Part shown: piece by piece, positions 26,717 through 34,780 of the stretch | How positions within the stretch are numbered: position 1 is the stretch's first letter | How the letters are laid out: each line of letters starts with the position of its first letter | Assembly (NCBI GenBank): GCA_965277435.1 | Contig: OZ255821.1 | Span: 558,001-622,000, forward strand | From: Bog-105 sp965277435 | GTDB taxonomy: Bacteria; Acidobacteriota; Terriglobia; Bryobacterales; Bryobacteraceae | DNA: 64,000 bases | Reading direction: 5' to 3' | Translations under genes and position numbers: made by a program | Notes under the pieces: generated by a model | The model's input: the letters and a program-made list of their open reading frames with translations, nothing else | Databases searched by the model: none | Told to the model about the DNA's origin: nothing

Positions 26717-27016
26717 TTAGGAATTGGGGCGAGCGTTCCAGGTGCGGATGAGCTCGCCGATTGACGAGACAAGATTGTCGACGCGAGCGTCCAGCGCGGC
26801 ATCTTTCTCGCGTCGAACGGCGGCTTCGGCTTCGATCTGTTCGGTGTTTTTCTGCGTGATCTTCATCAGCTTGTCAAGTGAGTCATTTAGTACGACTTGG
26901 GCGGTTAAGAGTTGCTTGTGGTCGACGCGGAACTGCTCGTGATCGGCAATCAACATTTCGAGCGCCCTCTCGATCCGGTCGAGCCGTGTGTCGCGGTTGC
27001 CGTTAGTTTCGGGCAT
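26717..27016 (-). CDS. Short coiled-coil protein of unknown function
   Basis: 99 residues, almost all predicted coiled coil with heptads (LDRIERALEMLIADHEQ, LNDSLDKLMKITQKNTEQI, LDARVDNLVSSIGELIRTW). It ends 2 bases before the dehydrogenase start and would be the first gene of that operon. It is divergent from the PadR gene across a 67-base gap. No catalytic motif is present. Confidence 0.65.
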   Translation of the reverse strand: MPETNGNRDTRLDRIERALEMLIADHEQFRVDHKQLLTAQVVLNDSLDKLMKITQKNTEQIEAEAAVRREKDAALDARVDNLVSSIGELIRTWNARPNS

Positions 27017-27083
27017 ATATTAACTATCTCCTATCAGAGCGGCTTATTTCTCTCCTTGACAATCTACCTATTACAGGCGGAAT

Positions 27084-27428
27084 ATGAGGCTGATGCCTAT
27101 TGAGAAATCGGAGTTGTTGCAGGGGACCCTTGACATGTTGATTTTGAAAATCGTGGCGCTGGGCCCGGTGCATGGCTATGGGATCTCGCTGCGGATACAG
27201 CAGATTTCGGAGGAAGTGCTGCAAGTGCAGCAGGGGTCGTTGTATCCGGCGCTGCACCGGCTGGAGAAGCGGGGCTGGCTGGAGGCGGAGTGGGGGGAAT
27301 CGGAGAAAGGGAGGCAGGCGAAGTTTTACAGGTTGTCGGCGGCCGGGAGGAAGCAGCTGGCCAAAGAGGAAAAGAGCTGGGCCCGGCTGGCGGGAGCGGT
27401 GGCGTTAATTCTCGAAGCGGCGAAATAG
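27084..27428 (+). CDS. PadR-family transcription regulator
   Basis: 114 residues with the PadR winged helix: LLQGTLDMLILKIVALGPVH followed by HGYGISLRIQQISEEVLQVQ, QGSLYPALHRLEKRGWLEAEW and the wing RQAKFYRLSAAGRKQL. It probably represses its own transcript and that of the permease 12 bases downstream. Pairing of PadR with such permeases is a common acidobacterial arrangement. Confidence 0.93.
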   Translation: MRLMPIEKSELLQGTLDMLILKIVALGPVHGYGISLRIQQISEEVLQVQQGSLYPALHRLEKRGWLEAEWGESEKGRQAKFYRLSAAGRKQLAKEEKSWARLAGAVALILEAAK

Positions 27429-27440
27429 AGGAGGCGGGCG

Positions 27441-30038
27441 ATGAACTGGCTGCGGCGGATCTTGGGGAAAAGCAGGCGGCGCGAGACGGAACTGGACGCG
27501 GAGCTGCGTTTTCATGTGCGGGAAGTGGCGGAAGCCAAGATGGCGCAGGGGCTGTCGCCAGAGGAGGCGCGCCGCGAGGCCTTGCTCGAGTTTGGCGGAG
27601 GTGAGCAGGTGAAGGAGGAGTGCCGGGATGTATACCGGTTGGCGACGGTCGAGAATGTGCTGGCGAACGGAAAGGCGGCGTGGCGCTTTATCCGGCGTTC
27701 GCCGACGTTCGCGGCGACTGTGGTGTGTACGCTGGCGCTGGGAATTGGAGCGAACAGCGCAGTGTTTTCGGCGATCGACGCAATCTTGCTGCGGCCACTG
27801 CCTTTTCCGGATGCCAATCAACTAGTGGTGCTGTATCAGCATGACGTGACGGCGAAATCGCCAACGGATCATGTGGCGCCAGTGCGGTTGGAGGATTGGA
27901 ATCGGCTCAGCAAGGCGTTTTCGAGCATTAGCGGGTATTACCAGGAAGACAGTTCGGAAACATCGGGGCGACTGCCGGAGAGGCTGGAGCAGGGTCTCGT
28001 TGCGCCGCGATTTTTCCGCACGCTGGGGGTGACGCCGGAATTAGGGCGGGACTTTACGGCTGAGGAAGAGCGGTTTGGCGGTCCGAACGTCACGATCATT
28101 AGCGACCGGTACTGGCGGCGGCGTTTCCATGCCGACCTAAATGTGGTGGGGCAGGCGCTGCGGTTTGGCAAGGTTTCGATACCGATCATTGGAGTGATGT
28201 CGGCGAGGGTGACGCTGCCGGATAAGCAGGTGGATTACTGGTCAGTAAGCGCGCCGGATGCGCCGTATTCACAGGACCGGTCTTCCACCTGGTTCATCGC
28301 ACTGGGGCGATTGAAGTATGGGGTGACGATCGAGCAAGGGCGGGCGGATTTGAGCCGGGTGCAGGCCGATCTGGGGCGAGCGTTTCCGAAGACGGATCAG
28401 AAGCTGGTTCCGGTGGTGGAGCCGTTGAAGAGCTCAATTGTGGGAGAGACGGCGGGACGTTCGCTGTGGCTGCTGTTCGGCTCGGTGTCGCTGCTGCTGC
28501 TGATTGCGTGTACGAATATCGCGACGTTGCTGCTGGCGCGGACGGCGGAGCGGGCGCGGGAGATCGCGATCCGCTATTCGCTGGGGGCATCGCGGGCGTC
28601 GGTGATTTTGCAATTATTGACGGAGTCGTTGGCGCTGGCGGTATTGGGCTCGATAGCGGGGTTGCTGGTGGCTTGGGGCGCGACGCAGGCGTTTCACTCG
28701 ATGGCGAAGACGCTGCCGAGGGCGGACGAGATTTCGCTCGACTGGCGACTAGTGTTGTACGCGCTGGGCTGTTCGCTGATGGCAACGCTGCTATTCGGGT
28801 TGATCCCGGCGGTGCAGGCAACGCGCCGGTCGATTGCCGGATCGCTAGCGGGACAAGGGCGCACGCAAGTGGCAGGGGGAAGCCCGCTGCAATGGCTGTT
28901 AGTAGGGGTGCAAGTAGCGCTGGCGGTGACATTGCTGGTGGGGTCGGCGCTGTTGTTGCGGAGTTTTCAGGCACTGGGGCGGGTGGCGGCGGGGTTCGAT
29001 CCGGGGCACGTGCTGGCTTTTGAAGTAAGCGCGAGTTGGGGCGAGACGGTGGACCGTAAGGGGTTGGCGCAGCGGATCGAGAACGATTTAAATGCCGTGC
29101 GGAGCGTGCCGGGGGTGGAGTCGGCGGCGACATCTTTTACGCTGCCCGGGATGCCGGACCAATTTCCGTCAGAATTTCAGTTATTGGACGGCCACGGATC
29201 AACGGACAAAATTGCGAGCGATTCGCGGGCGGTTTCGGACGGGTATTTCGCCACTATGCGGATCCCTGTCCTGGCGGGACGGCCGTGTAGTGCGGAGCGG
29301 CAGTGGCAGGAACTGGTGGTGAACCGTCAGTTTGCCGAGACGTATTTGCCGGGACAAACCGTGGTGGGGCGGCACTTCAAGCGCGGGCAGTTCGATACGA
29401 CCGACCCAGTGATTGCGGGCGTGGTGGGCGATGCGCGGGAAGGTGGATTGAATCGCGCGCCGGGCCCGCTGGTGTATTCGTGCGCGAATGATCCGTCGAT
29501 GGCGCCGCATTTTCTAGCGCGGACTAAGGGCGATCCGGGAGCGATGGCGGCGACGATTCGCCGGGCGATGCAGAAGATTGAGCCGGGGCGGTCGGTGTTT
29601 CACATGGTGCGGTTAACGGATAGTCTTTACGAGGCGAGCTCGGAGACACGATTTCGCACCTGGCTGCTGAGTCTGTTCGCGTTGACGGCGATTGCGCTGG
29701 CGGCGATCGGCTTGTATGGCACGTTGAGTTATTTTGTGGGCCTGCGACGGCGTGAGGTTGGCTTGCGCATTGCTTTAGGGGCGATGCCGGGGCAGATTCT
29801 GCAGAAGTTTTTAGGGCAGGGTTTGTGGGTGGCAGCGCTGGGGTGCGGCGCGGGACTGGCGTTGGCGGCGTTTTTTTCGCGCGCGGTGGCGACCATGTTA
29901 TTCGGTGTGTCACGGGTCGACTTTGCGAGTTATGCGGGAGTGGCGGGGTTGATGCTGGGGGTAGCGGCGGTGGCGTCGGTAATACCGGCAGCGCGAGCGG
30001 CGAGGCTGGACCCGATGCGGGTGTTGCGGGAGGAATAA
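27441..30038 (+). CDS. ABC transporter permease of the acidobacterial orphan (MacB/FtsX-duplicated) type
   Basis: 865 residues. It opens with the prefix domain typical of the family (RRETELDAELRFHVREVAEAKMAQGLSPEEARREAL), then a first membrane helix (AATVVCTLALGIGANSAVFS), a MacB-like periplasmic domain, three FtsX-type helices (SLLLLIACTNIATLLLARTAERARE onward), a second periplasmic domain and a last FtsX-type bundle ending RAARLDPMRVLREE. No ATP-binding subunit is encoded nearby, as is usual for this family. Regulated by the preceding PadR gene (inference). Substrate unknown; efflux of a small molecule or lipoprotein-type work is assumed for relatives. Confidence 0.92.
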   Translation: MNWLRRILGKSRRRETELDAELRFHVREVAEAKMAQGLSPEEARREALLEFGGGEQVKEECRDVYRLATVENVLANGKAAWRFIRRSPTFAATVVCTLALGIGANSAVFSAIDAILLRPLPFPDANQLVVLYQHDVTAKSPTDHVAPVRLEDWNRLSKAFSSISGYYQEDSSETSGRLPERLEQGLVAPRFFRTLGVTPELGRDFTAEEERFGGPNVTIISDRYWRRRFHADLNVVGQALRFGKVSIPIIGVMSARVTLPDKQVDYWSVSAPDAPYSQDRSSTWFIALGRLKYGVTIEQGRADLSRVQADLGRAFPKTDQKLVPVVEPLKSSIVGETAGRSLWLLFGSVSLLLLIACTNIATLLLARTAERAREIAIRYSLGASRASVILQLLTESLALAVLGSIAGLLVAWGATQAFHSMAKTLPRADEISLDWRLVLYALGCSLMATLLFGLIPAVQATRRSIAGSLAGQGRTQVAGGSPLQWLLVGVQVALAVTLLVGSALLLRSFQALGRVAAGFDPGHVLAFEVSASWGETVDRKGLAQRIENDLNAVRSVPGVESAATSFTLPGMPDQFPSEFQLLDGHGSTDKIASDSRAVSDGYFATMRIPVLAGRPCSAERQWQELVVNRQFAETYLPGQTVVGRHFKRGQFDTTDPVIAGVVGDAREGGLNRAPGPLVYSCANDPSMAPHFLARTKGDPGAMAATIRRAMQKIEPGRSVFHMVRLTDSLYEASSETRFRTWLLSLFALTAIALAAIGLYGTLSYFVGLRRREVGLRIALGAMPGQILQKFLGQGLWVAALGCGAGLALAAFFSRAVATMLFGVSRVDFASYAGVAGLMLGVAAVASVIPAARAARLDPMRVLREE

Positions 30039-30041
30039 GAA

Positions 30042-30064
30042 AGCAGGCTAAAGCCTACCCTACT
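30042..30064. repeat. Dispersed repeat, AGGCTAAAGCC copy
   Basis: AAGCAGGCTAAAGCCTACCC directly after the permease stop. Shares its core with 172-197. Confidence 0.6.
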
Positions 30065-30096
30065 TTGCACGTTGCGGGGAGGAGTAAGAGAAAGGG

Positions 30097-30119
30097 AGGC
30101 TAAAGCGTGCCCTACGAGA
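30097..30119. repeat. Dispersed repeat, AGGCTAAAGC copy (degenerate)
   Basis: GGAGGCTAAAGCGTGCCCTA, a second copy 33 bases after the previous one and in the same orientation. The gap up to 30277 holds no gene besides these repeats. Confidence 0.55.
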
Positions 30120-30277
30120 AGGTAGGAGTAAGTTGCCTAAAAAAACTATATCTTGGAAGAGGATAGAAGCGGTACAATTGGTTCGACTGAATTGTGGATG
30201 TCTGAGGCTGCCTCAAGGAGCGTCAGAATTCACTCCCCCTTGTTCCCGGGAACATATTCTCAAGGAGAAACGCGACT

Positions 30278-31201
30278 GTGAGTGCAAAAGCAATAACACA
30301 AGGTTTCCTGTCACGAGATACAGAGCCGATAGATAATGAAGCGGAAACCAGTGTTACATCCGCGAGAAGATCCTTCTTCAAAAGCGCCGGCAAAGTTGGC
30401 CTGAGCGCTACGGCGGCTTTGCTGTTTGGTGACTTACCAATTCTGAATGCTCAAAGTACCAGCGCCAGCCAGGATACGGCTAATCAGATCCTGACGGCCG
30501 CAGTTATTGCCGAAGATCTGGCAACGGTGTTCTATTACAACGGGCTGGTGGGTGCGGTAGTGCAAGATCCGGCCCTGGCAGGTCCTGGCGGCACGGCCAC
30601 CGCTCCAAACGGCAGCAACAGTAACATTCCCAATTTGACTTACCTGCGGGCAGCGATGGGTCAGGAGATATCGCATGCCAATTTGCTGCGCACGGTAGGT
30701 AAAGTGAGCAGCGGAGCCAGCGCTGATCCCTATCAGACCTTCTACTTTCCCACGGGTACTTTTAATACACTGGCCGCATTTACAGCCACACTGGATGCGC
30801 TTGAGAATGCATTCATCGGAGCTTACATTAATGCGATCCGGGAGCTTGGGCTACTTGCCAGCAGGGCGGCGGTGAAGAATTATCCGGTGGGGGCGTTTGG
30901 CGCACCTAATTACAGCGCAGCGCAGCTATCGTATGTGGCGGCGGTGGCTTCTTCCATCCTCGGAATCGAGTGTGAGCACCGGGTATTGGGGCGAGTCATT
31001 AACAATGTGGCTCAGGCCAATAACGTAAATTTCGAGCAGACGGATGGCTTGACCAGTGTTTATAACGGTTCTAAGTCGGCGGTGGCGGCACTTATGCCGT
31101 TCCTCTCGCCGAATACCGGCCCTTCTTATACGCTAGGGGCAGCAATTTCCGCAGCAGGTACAGTGGGTTTGATGTCCACTGGGAATCCTCCTCCACAGTA
31201 A
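30278..31201 (+). CDS. Ferritin-like domain protein with Tat-type signal
   Basis: 307 residues. The GTG start at 30278 has AAGGAG about 10 bases upstream. The leader SARRSFFKSAGKVGLSATAALLFGD carries a Tat-like twin-Arg (RRSFFK), so the protein is folded before export. Two helical segments with the patterns EDLATVFYYNGLVGAVVQDP and GQEISHANLLRTVG, and later ALENAFIGAYINAIRELG and ILGIECEHRVLGRVI, supply Glu/His pairs of a ferritin-2-type four-helix bundle. It may bind iron or another metal, or be a structural protein; function not proven. A strong terminator follows. Confidence 0.82.
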   Translation: MSAKAITQGFLSRDTEPIDNEAETSVTSARRSFFKSAGKVGLSATAALLFGDLPILNAQSTSASQDTANQILTAAVIAEDLATVFYYNGLVGAVVQDPALAGPGGTATAPNGSNSNIPNLTYLRAAMGQEISHANLLRTVGKVSSGASADPYQTFYFPTGTFNTLAAFTATLDALENAFIGAYINAIRELGLLASRAAVKNYPVGAFGAPNYSAAQLSYVAAVASSILGIECEHRVLGRVINNVAQANNVNFEQTDGLTSVYNGSKSAVAALMPFLSPNTGPSYTLGAAISAAGTVGLMSTGNPPPQ

Positions 31202-31224
31202 AAGTAATTTGGCTTTAAGTTAGA

Positions 31225-31255
31225 GGGCGGTTTCCTTACCGGGAACCGCCCTTTT
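31225..31255 (+). terminator. Intrinsic terminator of the ferritin-like gene
   Basis: GGGCGGTTTCC and GGGAACCGCCC pair over 11 positions around a TTACC loop, followed by TTTT. Located 23 bases after the stop. Confidence 0.9.
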
Positions 31256-31325
31256 CTAGTTACTTCTCGTCCTAAATAGCGATGCTTACTCCCTTGAAAG
31301 TCACGAGGATAGTATGGGGCCGAGA

Positions 31326-31354
31326 ACTCCAATCGCTTCGCTCATGGCTCTGAG
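31326..31354. repeat. Dispersed 29-base repeat, copy 1
   Basis: ACTCCAATCGCTTCGCTCAT-GGCTCTGAG resembles GCTCCGGTCGCTTCGCTCGC-GGCTCTGAA at 61319-61347. Both are between genes. The inner part TCGCTTCGCTC is identical. Confidence 0.6.
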
Positions 31355-31456
31355 TCTGGGTTGGTTCGTTAGGCCGGGCGTGGCTCGGTAAGCTGCTGTA
31401 AGCAATCGATGATGTTTCTGAGCCGCGCGCGCTAGAAAGCGTTTTAGTCATAGCAA

Positions 31457-31497
31457 AAAGAGGGCGGCTTCCATTGAGTTGGAAGCCGCCCTCTTTT
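31457..31497. terminator. Bidirectional terminator
   Basis: AAAGAGGGCGGCTTCCA pairs almost perfectly with TGGAAGCCGCCCTCTTT around a 6-base loop; T-runs flank it on both strands. It ends the propeller gene on the minus strand and stops any read-through from the plus strand. Confidence 0.9.
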
Positions 31498-31512
31498 AGG
31501 AGACGCGCAAGG

Positions 31513-31529
31513 GTGGCAGGCTAAAGCCG
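31513..31529. repeat. Dispersed repeat, AGGCTAAAGCC copy
   Basis: GTGGCAGGCTAAAGCCG between the bidirectional terminator and the end of the propeller gene. The 31202-31539 gap contains the two terminators and two repeat copies; no gene is seen there. Confidence 0.55.
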
Positions 31530-31539
31530 CTGCAATCAC

Positions 31540-32727
31540 CTATGGATTCATTGGGAGGGTGGTTCTTCCCATCCCGAACTGGGCGCTGGCCATATCCATG
31601 AAAATGGGTGCGAAGCTGTTAGCACTCGTCCCCAGGATATAAATTGTCCCGGTACCGGCTCGATAGAAGGCGAGATTCGGCAGTAAGCCCGAAGTGCCGG
31701 CGTTGAGGGCGAACCCCTGATCAACAGTAGACATCATGTCGTAGCCGCCGATGCCAGTGGTGCTTTGGTAAACCACATTAAAATTGAAGTAAGCGGAACT
31801 CATGATCCAGGTGAAGCCTGTGCCCGGCCGGTAAACCAGGAGATGGTCCAGAACGCCCAGGCCACTATAGTCGAAGGGGAGAATGCGATCGGCTGGAGAA
31901 CGAAGATCGTATCCTCCAATACCGCTGGTGCTTTGGAACATTGAGACAAAACTGCCGTTTTGATTCTCGATAATTTGCACGATGCCGTCACCGGGACGAT
32001 ACATGAGAAGATGATCAGCGGCGCCGGTGCCATAGTAATCATAGGCCACGACCCGATCATTGGTGGAAGCGAGGTCATAGCCGCCGATCCCATTGCCGCC
32101 CTGATACATGGGGGTGAAGGTGCCGTTCATGTTCTGCAGGATGTAGACGATGCCGGTACCAGGGCGATAAGCAACCAAGTGATCGGAAAGGCCACTGCTG
32201 TTGTAATCGAAAGGAGCGATCACGTCATTGGTCGACATAAGGTCGAAGCCGCCGATGCCGTCGCCGCCCGCGTATACGGGCATGAAAGTGCCGTGCATAT
32301 TGGCAACGATCGATATCTTGCCGGTGCCCGGACGATAGAGCAGCAGGTGATCCACGTAGCCTTTTCCGTCGTAGTCGAAGGGAACGATACGGTCGGTGGT
32401 GGAGGAGAGATCATAGCCACCGATTCCAGTGGTGGACGAATACACCGTGGTCCAAGTGCCATTAACAATGCCAATAATCTGGATTACTCCGGTTCCGGGG
32501 CGATAGAAGACGATGTGATCGGCCATGCCGGTGTCGTTGTAATCAAAAGCAAACCCAATATCGGAAGTTGTCCTCAGATCGAAGCTTCCGATGCCAAGAC
32601 CACTTTGGGCGGAAGCCAAGCCCGCGCTCAAGAAAAGCGAGGTAAACACCAGTAACAGAAACTTTGTTTTAAATACAAGCGACAGGGCTGCAGACCTAGA
32701 TTGGCCCTTAAACTTTCTCGTCAACAT
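31540..32727 (-). CDS. Exported protein of seven tandem VCBS/FG-GAP-like repeats
   Basis: 395 residues from the ATG at 32727, giving a signal peptide (FLLLVFTSLFLSAGLASAQ). The rest is seven copies of a roughly 50-residue unit: GIGGYDLxSxxDRVxPFDYxG, DHLLxYRPGTGxIxI, then NxNGTFxPVYQS. Seven repeats of this size suggest a closed seven-bladed propeller, likely used for binding carbohydrate or another surface ligand. The repeats are so alike that the gene must have expanded recently or is under homogenising pressure. A structured leader precedes it. I cannot name the ligand. Confidence 0.85.
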   Translation of the reverse strand: MLTRKFKGQSRSAALSLVFKTKFLLLVFTSLFLSAGLASAQSGLGIGSFDLRTTSDIGFAFDYNDTGMADHIVFYRPGTGVIQIIGIVNGTWTTVYSSTTGIGGYDLSSTTDRIVPFDYDGKGYVDHLLLYRPGTGKISIVANMHGTFMPVYAGGDGIGGFDLMSTNDVIAPFDYNSSGLSDHLVAYRPGTGIVYILQNMNGTFTPMYQGGNGIGGYDLASTNDRVVAYDYYGTGAADHLLMYRPGDGIVQIIENQNGSFVSMFQSTSGIGGYDLRSPADRILPFDYSGLGVLDHLLVYRPGTGFTWIMSSAYFNFNVVYQSTTGIGGYDMMSTVDQGFALNAGTSGLLPNLAFYRAGTGTIYILGTSANSFAPIFMDMASAQFGMGRTTLPMNP

Positions 32728-32734
32728 AATCCGG

Positions 32735-32830
32735 GGAGACCGCTCCTTTGAAATTAGACTTCCTTGGTAACGTGGCCCCGTGAGCAGGGACCAAAAAAGC
32801 CGACCTTCAGGCGACAGGCGGCGAGGTAAC
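32735..32830 (-). promoter_or_regulatory. Structured 5' leader of the propeller gene
   Basis: In the transcript sense the leader has a GCCG..CGGC hairpin followed by TTTTTT (near 32785-32822), a GGTCCC-TGCTCAC-GGGGCC hairpin next to it, and two GTTACC boxes. AAAGGAG then precedes the start. The hairpin plus U-run could act as an attenuator. It does not match a riboswitch class I can name. Confidence 0.4.
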
Positions 32831-33005
32831 AAGTAGCTGGGAAGAGCTTATCATGTTTCGAGCAATTTAGGCGACAAAGAGTAAATTTCTTTTATGGGTG
32901 ATTGGGGAGCAGGATAACAGATGAGTTAGACAAGGAGATTCGAAATCGAACGGCAACATAAGACGGCGGAACAGGCCGGGTACATATAGTAAAGAAAGAT
33001 TGAAC

Positions 33006-33959
33006 ATGGAAGAGCGGAGCCGGCCGGAGTTATCGGTTGTGAGCACGATGTATCGCTCGGCGGAATTCATCGAGGAATTTTACCGGCGGATGAGCGAGAC
33101 AGCGGAGCAGATTACAAATTCGTTTGAGATGGTGTTGGTGGACGATGGCTCGCCGGATGATTCGCTGGCGCGGGCGCTGGAGATAGCACGGCGGGACGAG
33201 CGAGTGAGGGTGGTCGAGTTATCGCGAAATTTTGGACATCATCCGGCGATACTGGCGGGACTGCGTCATGCGAGGGGTGGGCTGATATTCCTGATCGACA
33301 TCGACCTGGAGGAACACCCGGAGTGGTTGCGCGACTTTTGGCGAGAACTGCACGAGCACCGGGCGGACATGGTGTACGGAGTGCAGAAGGCGCGGACCGG
33401 TTCAGCGCTGAAGCGCCATACGGGTACGTTGTTTTACCAGTTTTTTAACCTGGCTTCGGACACTACGATCCCGGCGAATGGCTGCACAGTGCGCCTGATG
33501 CGGCGCTGCTACGTCGATGCGCTGGACGGATTTCGAGAGACGCACCTGTTCATGATGGGGCTGTTCAGCTGGGCGGGATTCGTGCAACGGCCGTTATATG
33601 TAGAGCGAACGCGGCGGGCGAGCGCGTCCACCTATACGCCATGGAAGCTGGTCCGGCTGTCCGTAAACGCAGTAACGTCGTTTTCGAGTTACCCGCTAAC
33701 TGTGATTTTCGCCGGGGGTCTGGGCATTACCTTGCTCTCGATTGGGTTTGCGGGCAAGCTTCTAATCCAGAAATGGATGCATCCGGATATTATTCTTTCG
33801 GGGTTCACGTCGATCATGGTGTCGCTGTGGTTTTTGGGAGGGACGATTATCAGCGTGCTGGGTGTGATCGGGATGTATGTGGGGAAGATTTTCGCCGAGG
33901 CGAAGGCGCGGCCACAGTATCTGGTGCGGAAATTTCATGGTGGGGGTGAGTACGAGTAG
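33006..33959 (+). CDS. Glycosyltransferase family 2, ArnC/GtrB-like
   Basis: 317 residues from the ATG at 33006 (a TTG at 33000 is possible). The GT-A fold is seen in SVVSTMYRSAEFIEEFYRR, VLVDDGSPDDS, RNFGHHPAILAGLRHARGG and the acidic metal site IDIDLEEHPEW. Two C-terminal membrane helices (YPLTVIFAGGLGITLLSIGF and SLWFLGGTIISVLGVIGMYVG) place it in the polyprenyl-phosphate glycosyltransferase group, which makes lipid-linked sugars at the inner membrane face. It is the first gene of a sugar cluster with a WbqC-like protein and a DegT aminotransferase. Confidence 0.88.
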   Translation: MEERSRPELSVVSTMYRSAEFIEEFYRRMSETAEQITNSFEMVLVDDGSPDDSLARALEIARRDERVRVVELSRNFGHHPAILAGLRHARGGLIFLIDIDLEEHPEWLRDFWRELHEHRADMVYGVQKARTGSALKRHTGTLFYQFFNLASDTTIPANGCTVRLMRRCYVDALDGFRETHLFMMGLFSWAGFVQRPLYVERTRRASASTYTPWKLVRLSVNAVTSFSSYPLTVIFAGGLGITLLSIGFAGKLLIQKWMHPDIILSGFTSIMVSLWFLGGTIISVLGVIGMYVGKIFAEAKARPQYLVRKFHGGGEYE

Positions 33960-34641
33960 TTGTGTGATTTTGCAGCCATCTTACATTCCCTGGCGCGGGT
34001 ACTTTCACCAGATTCAGAAAGCGGACACGTTCGTGTTTTATGACGACGTGCAGTATGACCATAACGGCTGGCGGAATCGGAACCGGATCAAGACGGCGGG
34101 TGGACCGAGATGGCTGACGATTCCGGTGCGGTCGCGGGGCGAAGGATGGAAAGGCGTTTCGATTTTAGACATGCAGACCGCGGAGACGGAAGGGTGGCGG
34201 CGCGCGCATGCCGAGACGATCCGGCACAGTTATGCGAAAGCTCCGTATTTTAAGCGGTATTGGGCGTTGGTGGAGCAATGGTACGCAGAGGCGGGTGACA
34301 GCCTGGCGGAGTTTACTATCCGAACGACCATCGAACTGGCGCGGGAACTTGGCATTACCGAGAAGAACTACATTCGGAGTTCCACGCTCGGATGCGAAGG
34401 GAATAAGACAGACAGACTGCTGGCGATTCTCAAACGGCTAGGGGCGGACCGGTACGTGAGTGGTCCGGCGGCCAGGGAGTATCTGGACGTGGCGTTGCTG
34501 CAGGAGGCAGGCGTAACGGTGGAATGGATGAGTTACGATTACCCGGAATACCCGCAGCTCTTTCCCCCGTATTTGTTACAGGTATCGGCGCTGGACCTTT
34601 TATTTAATGTTGGGCCGGAAGCGGGCGGGTATATCTGGTGA
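33937..34641 (+). CDS. WbqC-like family protein
   Basis: 234 residues. The N-terminus CVILQPSYIPWRGYFHQI, then DTFVFYDDVQYDHNGWRNRNRIK is the WbqC pattern. These proteins occur in O-antigen and other polysaccharide clusters, and their exact reaction is unsettled. The start overlaps the glycosyltransferase end by about 20 bases (ATG 33937; a GTG at 33946 is possible). The reading frame does not end in a recognisable C-terminal domain beyond the family core. Confidence 0.82.
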   Translation: MVGVSTSSCVILQPSYIPWRGYFHQIQKADTFVFYDDVQYDHNGWRNRNRIKTAGGPRWLTIPVRSRGEGWKGVSILDMQTAETEGWRRAHAETIRHSYAKAPYFKRYWALVEQWYAEAGDSLAEFTIRTTIELARELGITEKNYIRSSTLGCEGNKTDRLLAILKRLGADRYVSGPAAREYLDVALLQEAGVTVEWMSYDYPEYPQLFPPYLLQVSALDLLFNVGPEAGGYIW

Positions 34642-34719
34642 GGTACCAGGACTTGATGATGTCATGAGACGCCCCGGCTATCGATAGACTAATCGGTAAC
34701 ACAGCGCACGAAGTAAGGC

Positions 34720-34739
34720 GGAGTTTGTCAACAAACTCC
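34720..34739. repeat. Perfect 9-base inverted repeat upstream of the aminotransferase
   Basis: GGAGTTTGT-CA-ACAAACTCC lies about 20 bases before the first in-frame codon of the DegT gene. It could be an operator or a weak stem-loop; there is no T-run after it. Confidence 0.5.
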
Positions 34740-34780
34740 TAGGGGTATAAGTTACGATTCCATTCAACTGCATTAGCAGG

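Noticed and set aside
28294..29133. Minus-strand ORF rich in Pro, Ala and Ser
   Set aside because: Low-complexity product opposite the orphan permease gene; shadow of a GC-rich gene.
32735..32830. Cyclic di-GMP (GEMM) riboswitch before the propeller gene
   Set aside because: The end of the leader resembles the 3' part of the class (GTTACC) but the conserved CACGCACAGGGCAAACC start is absent.
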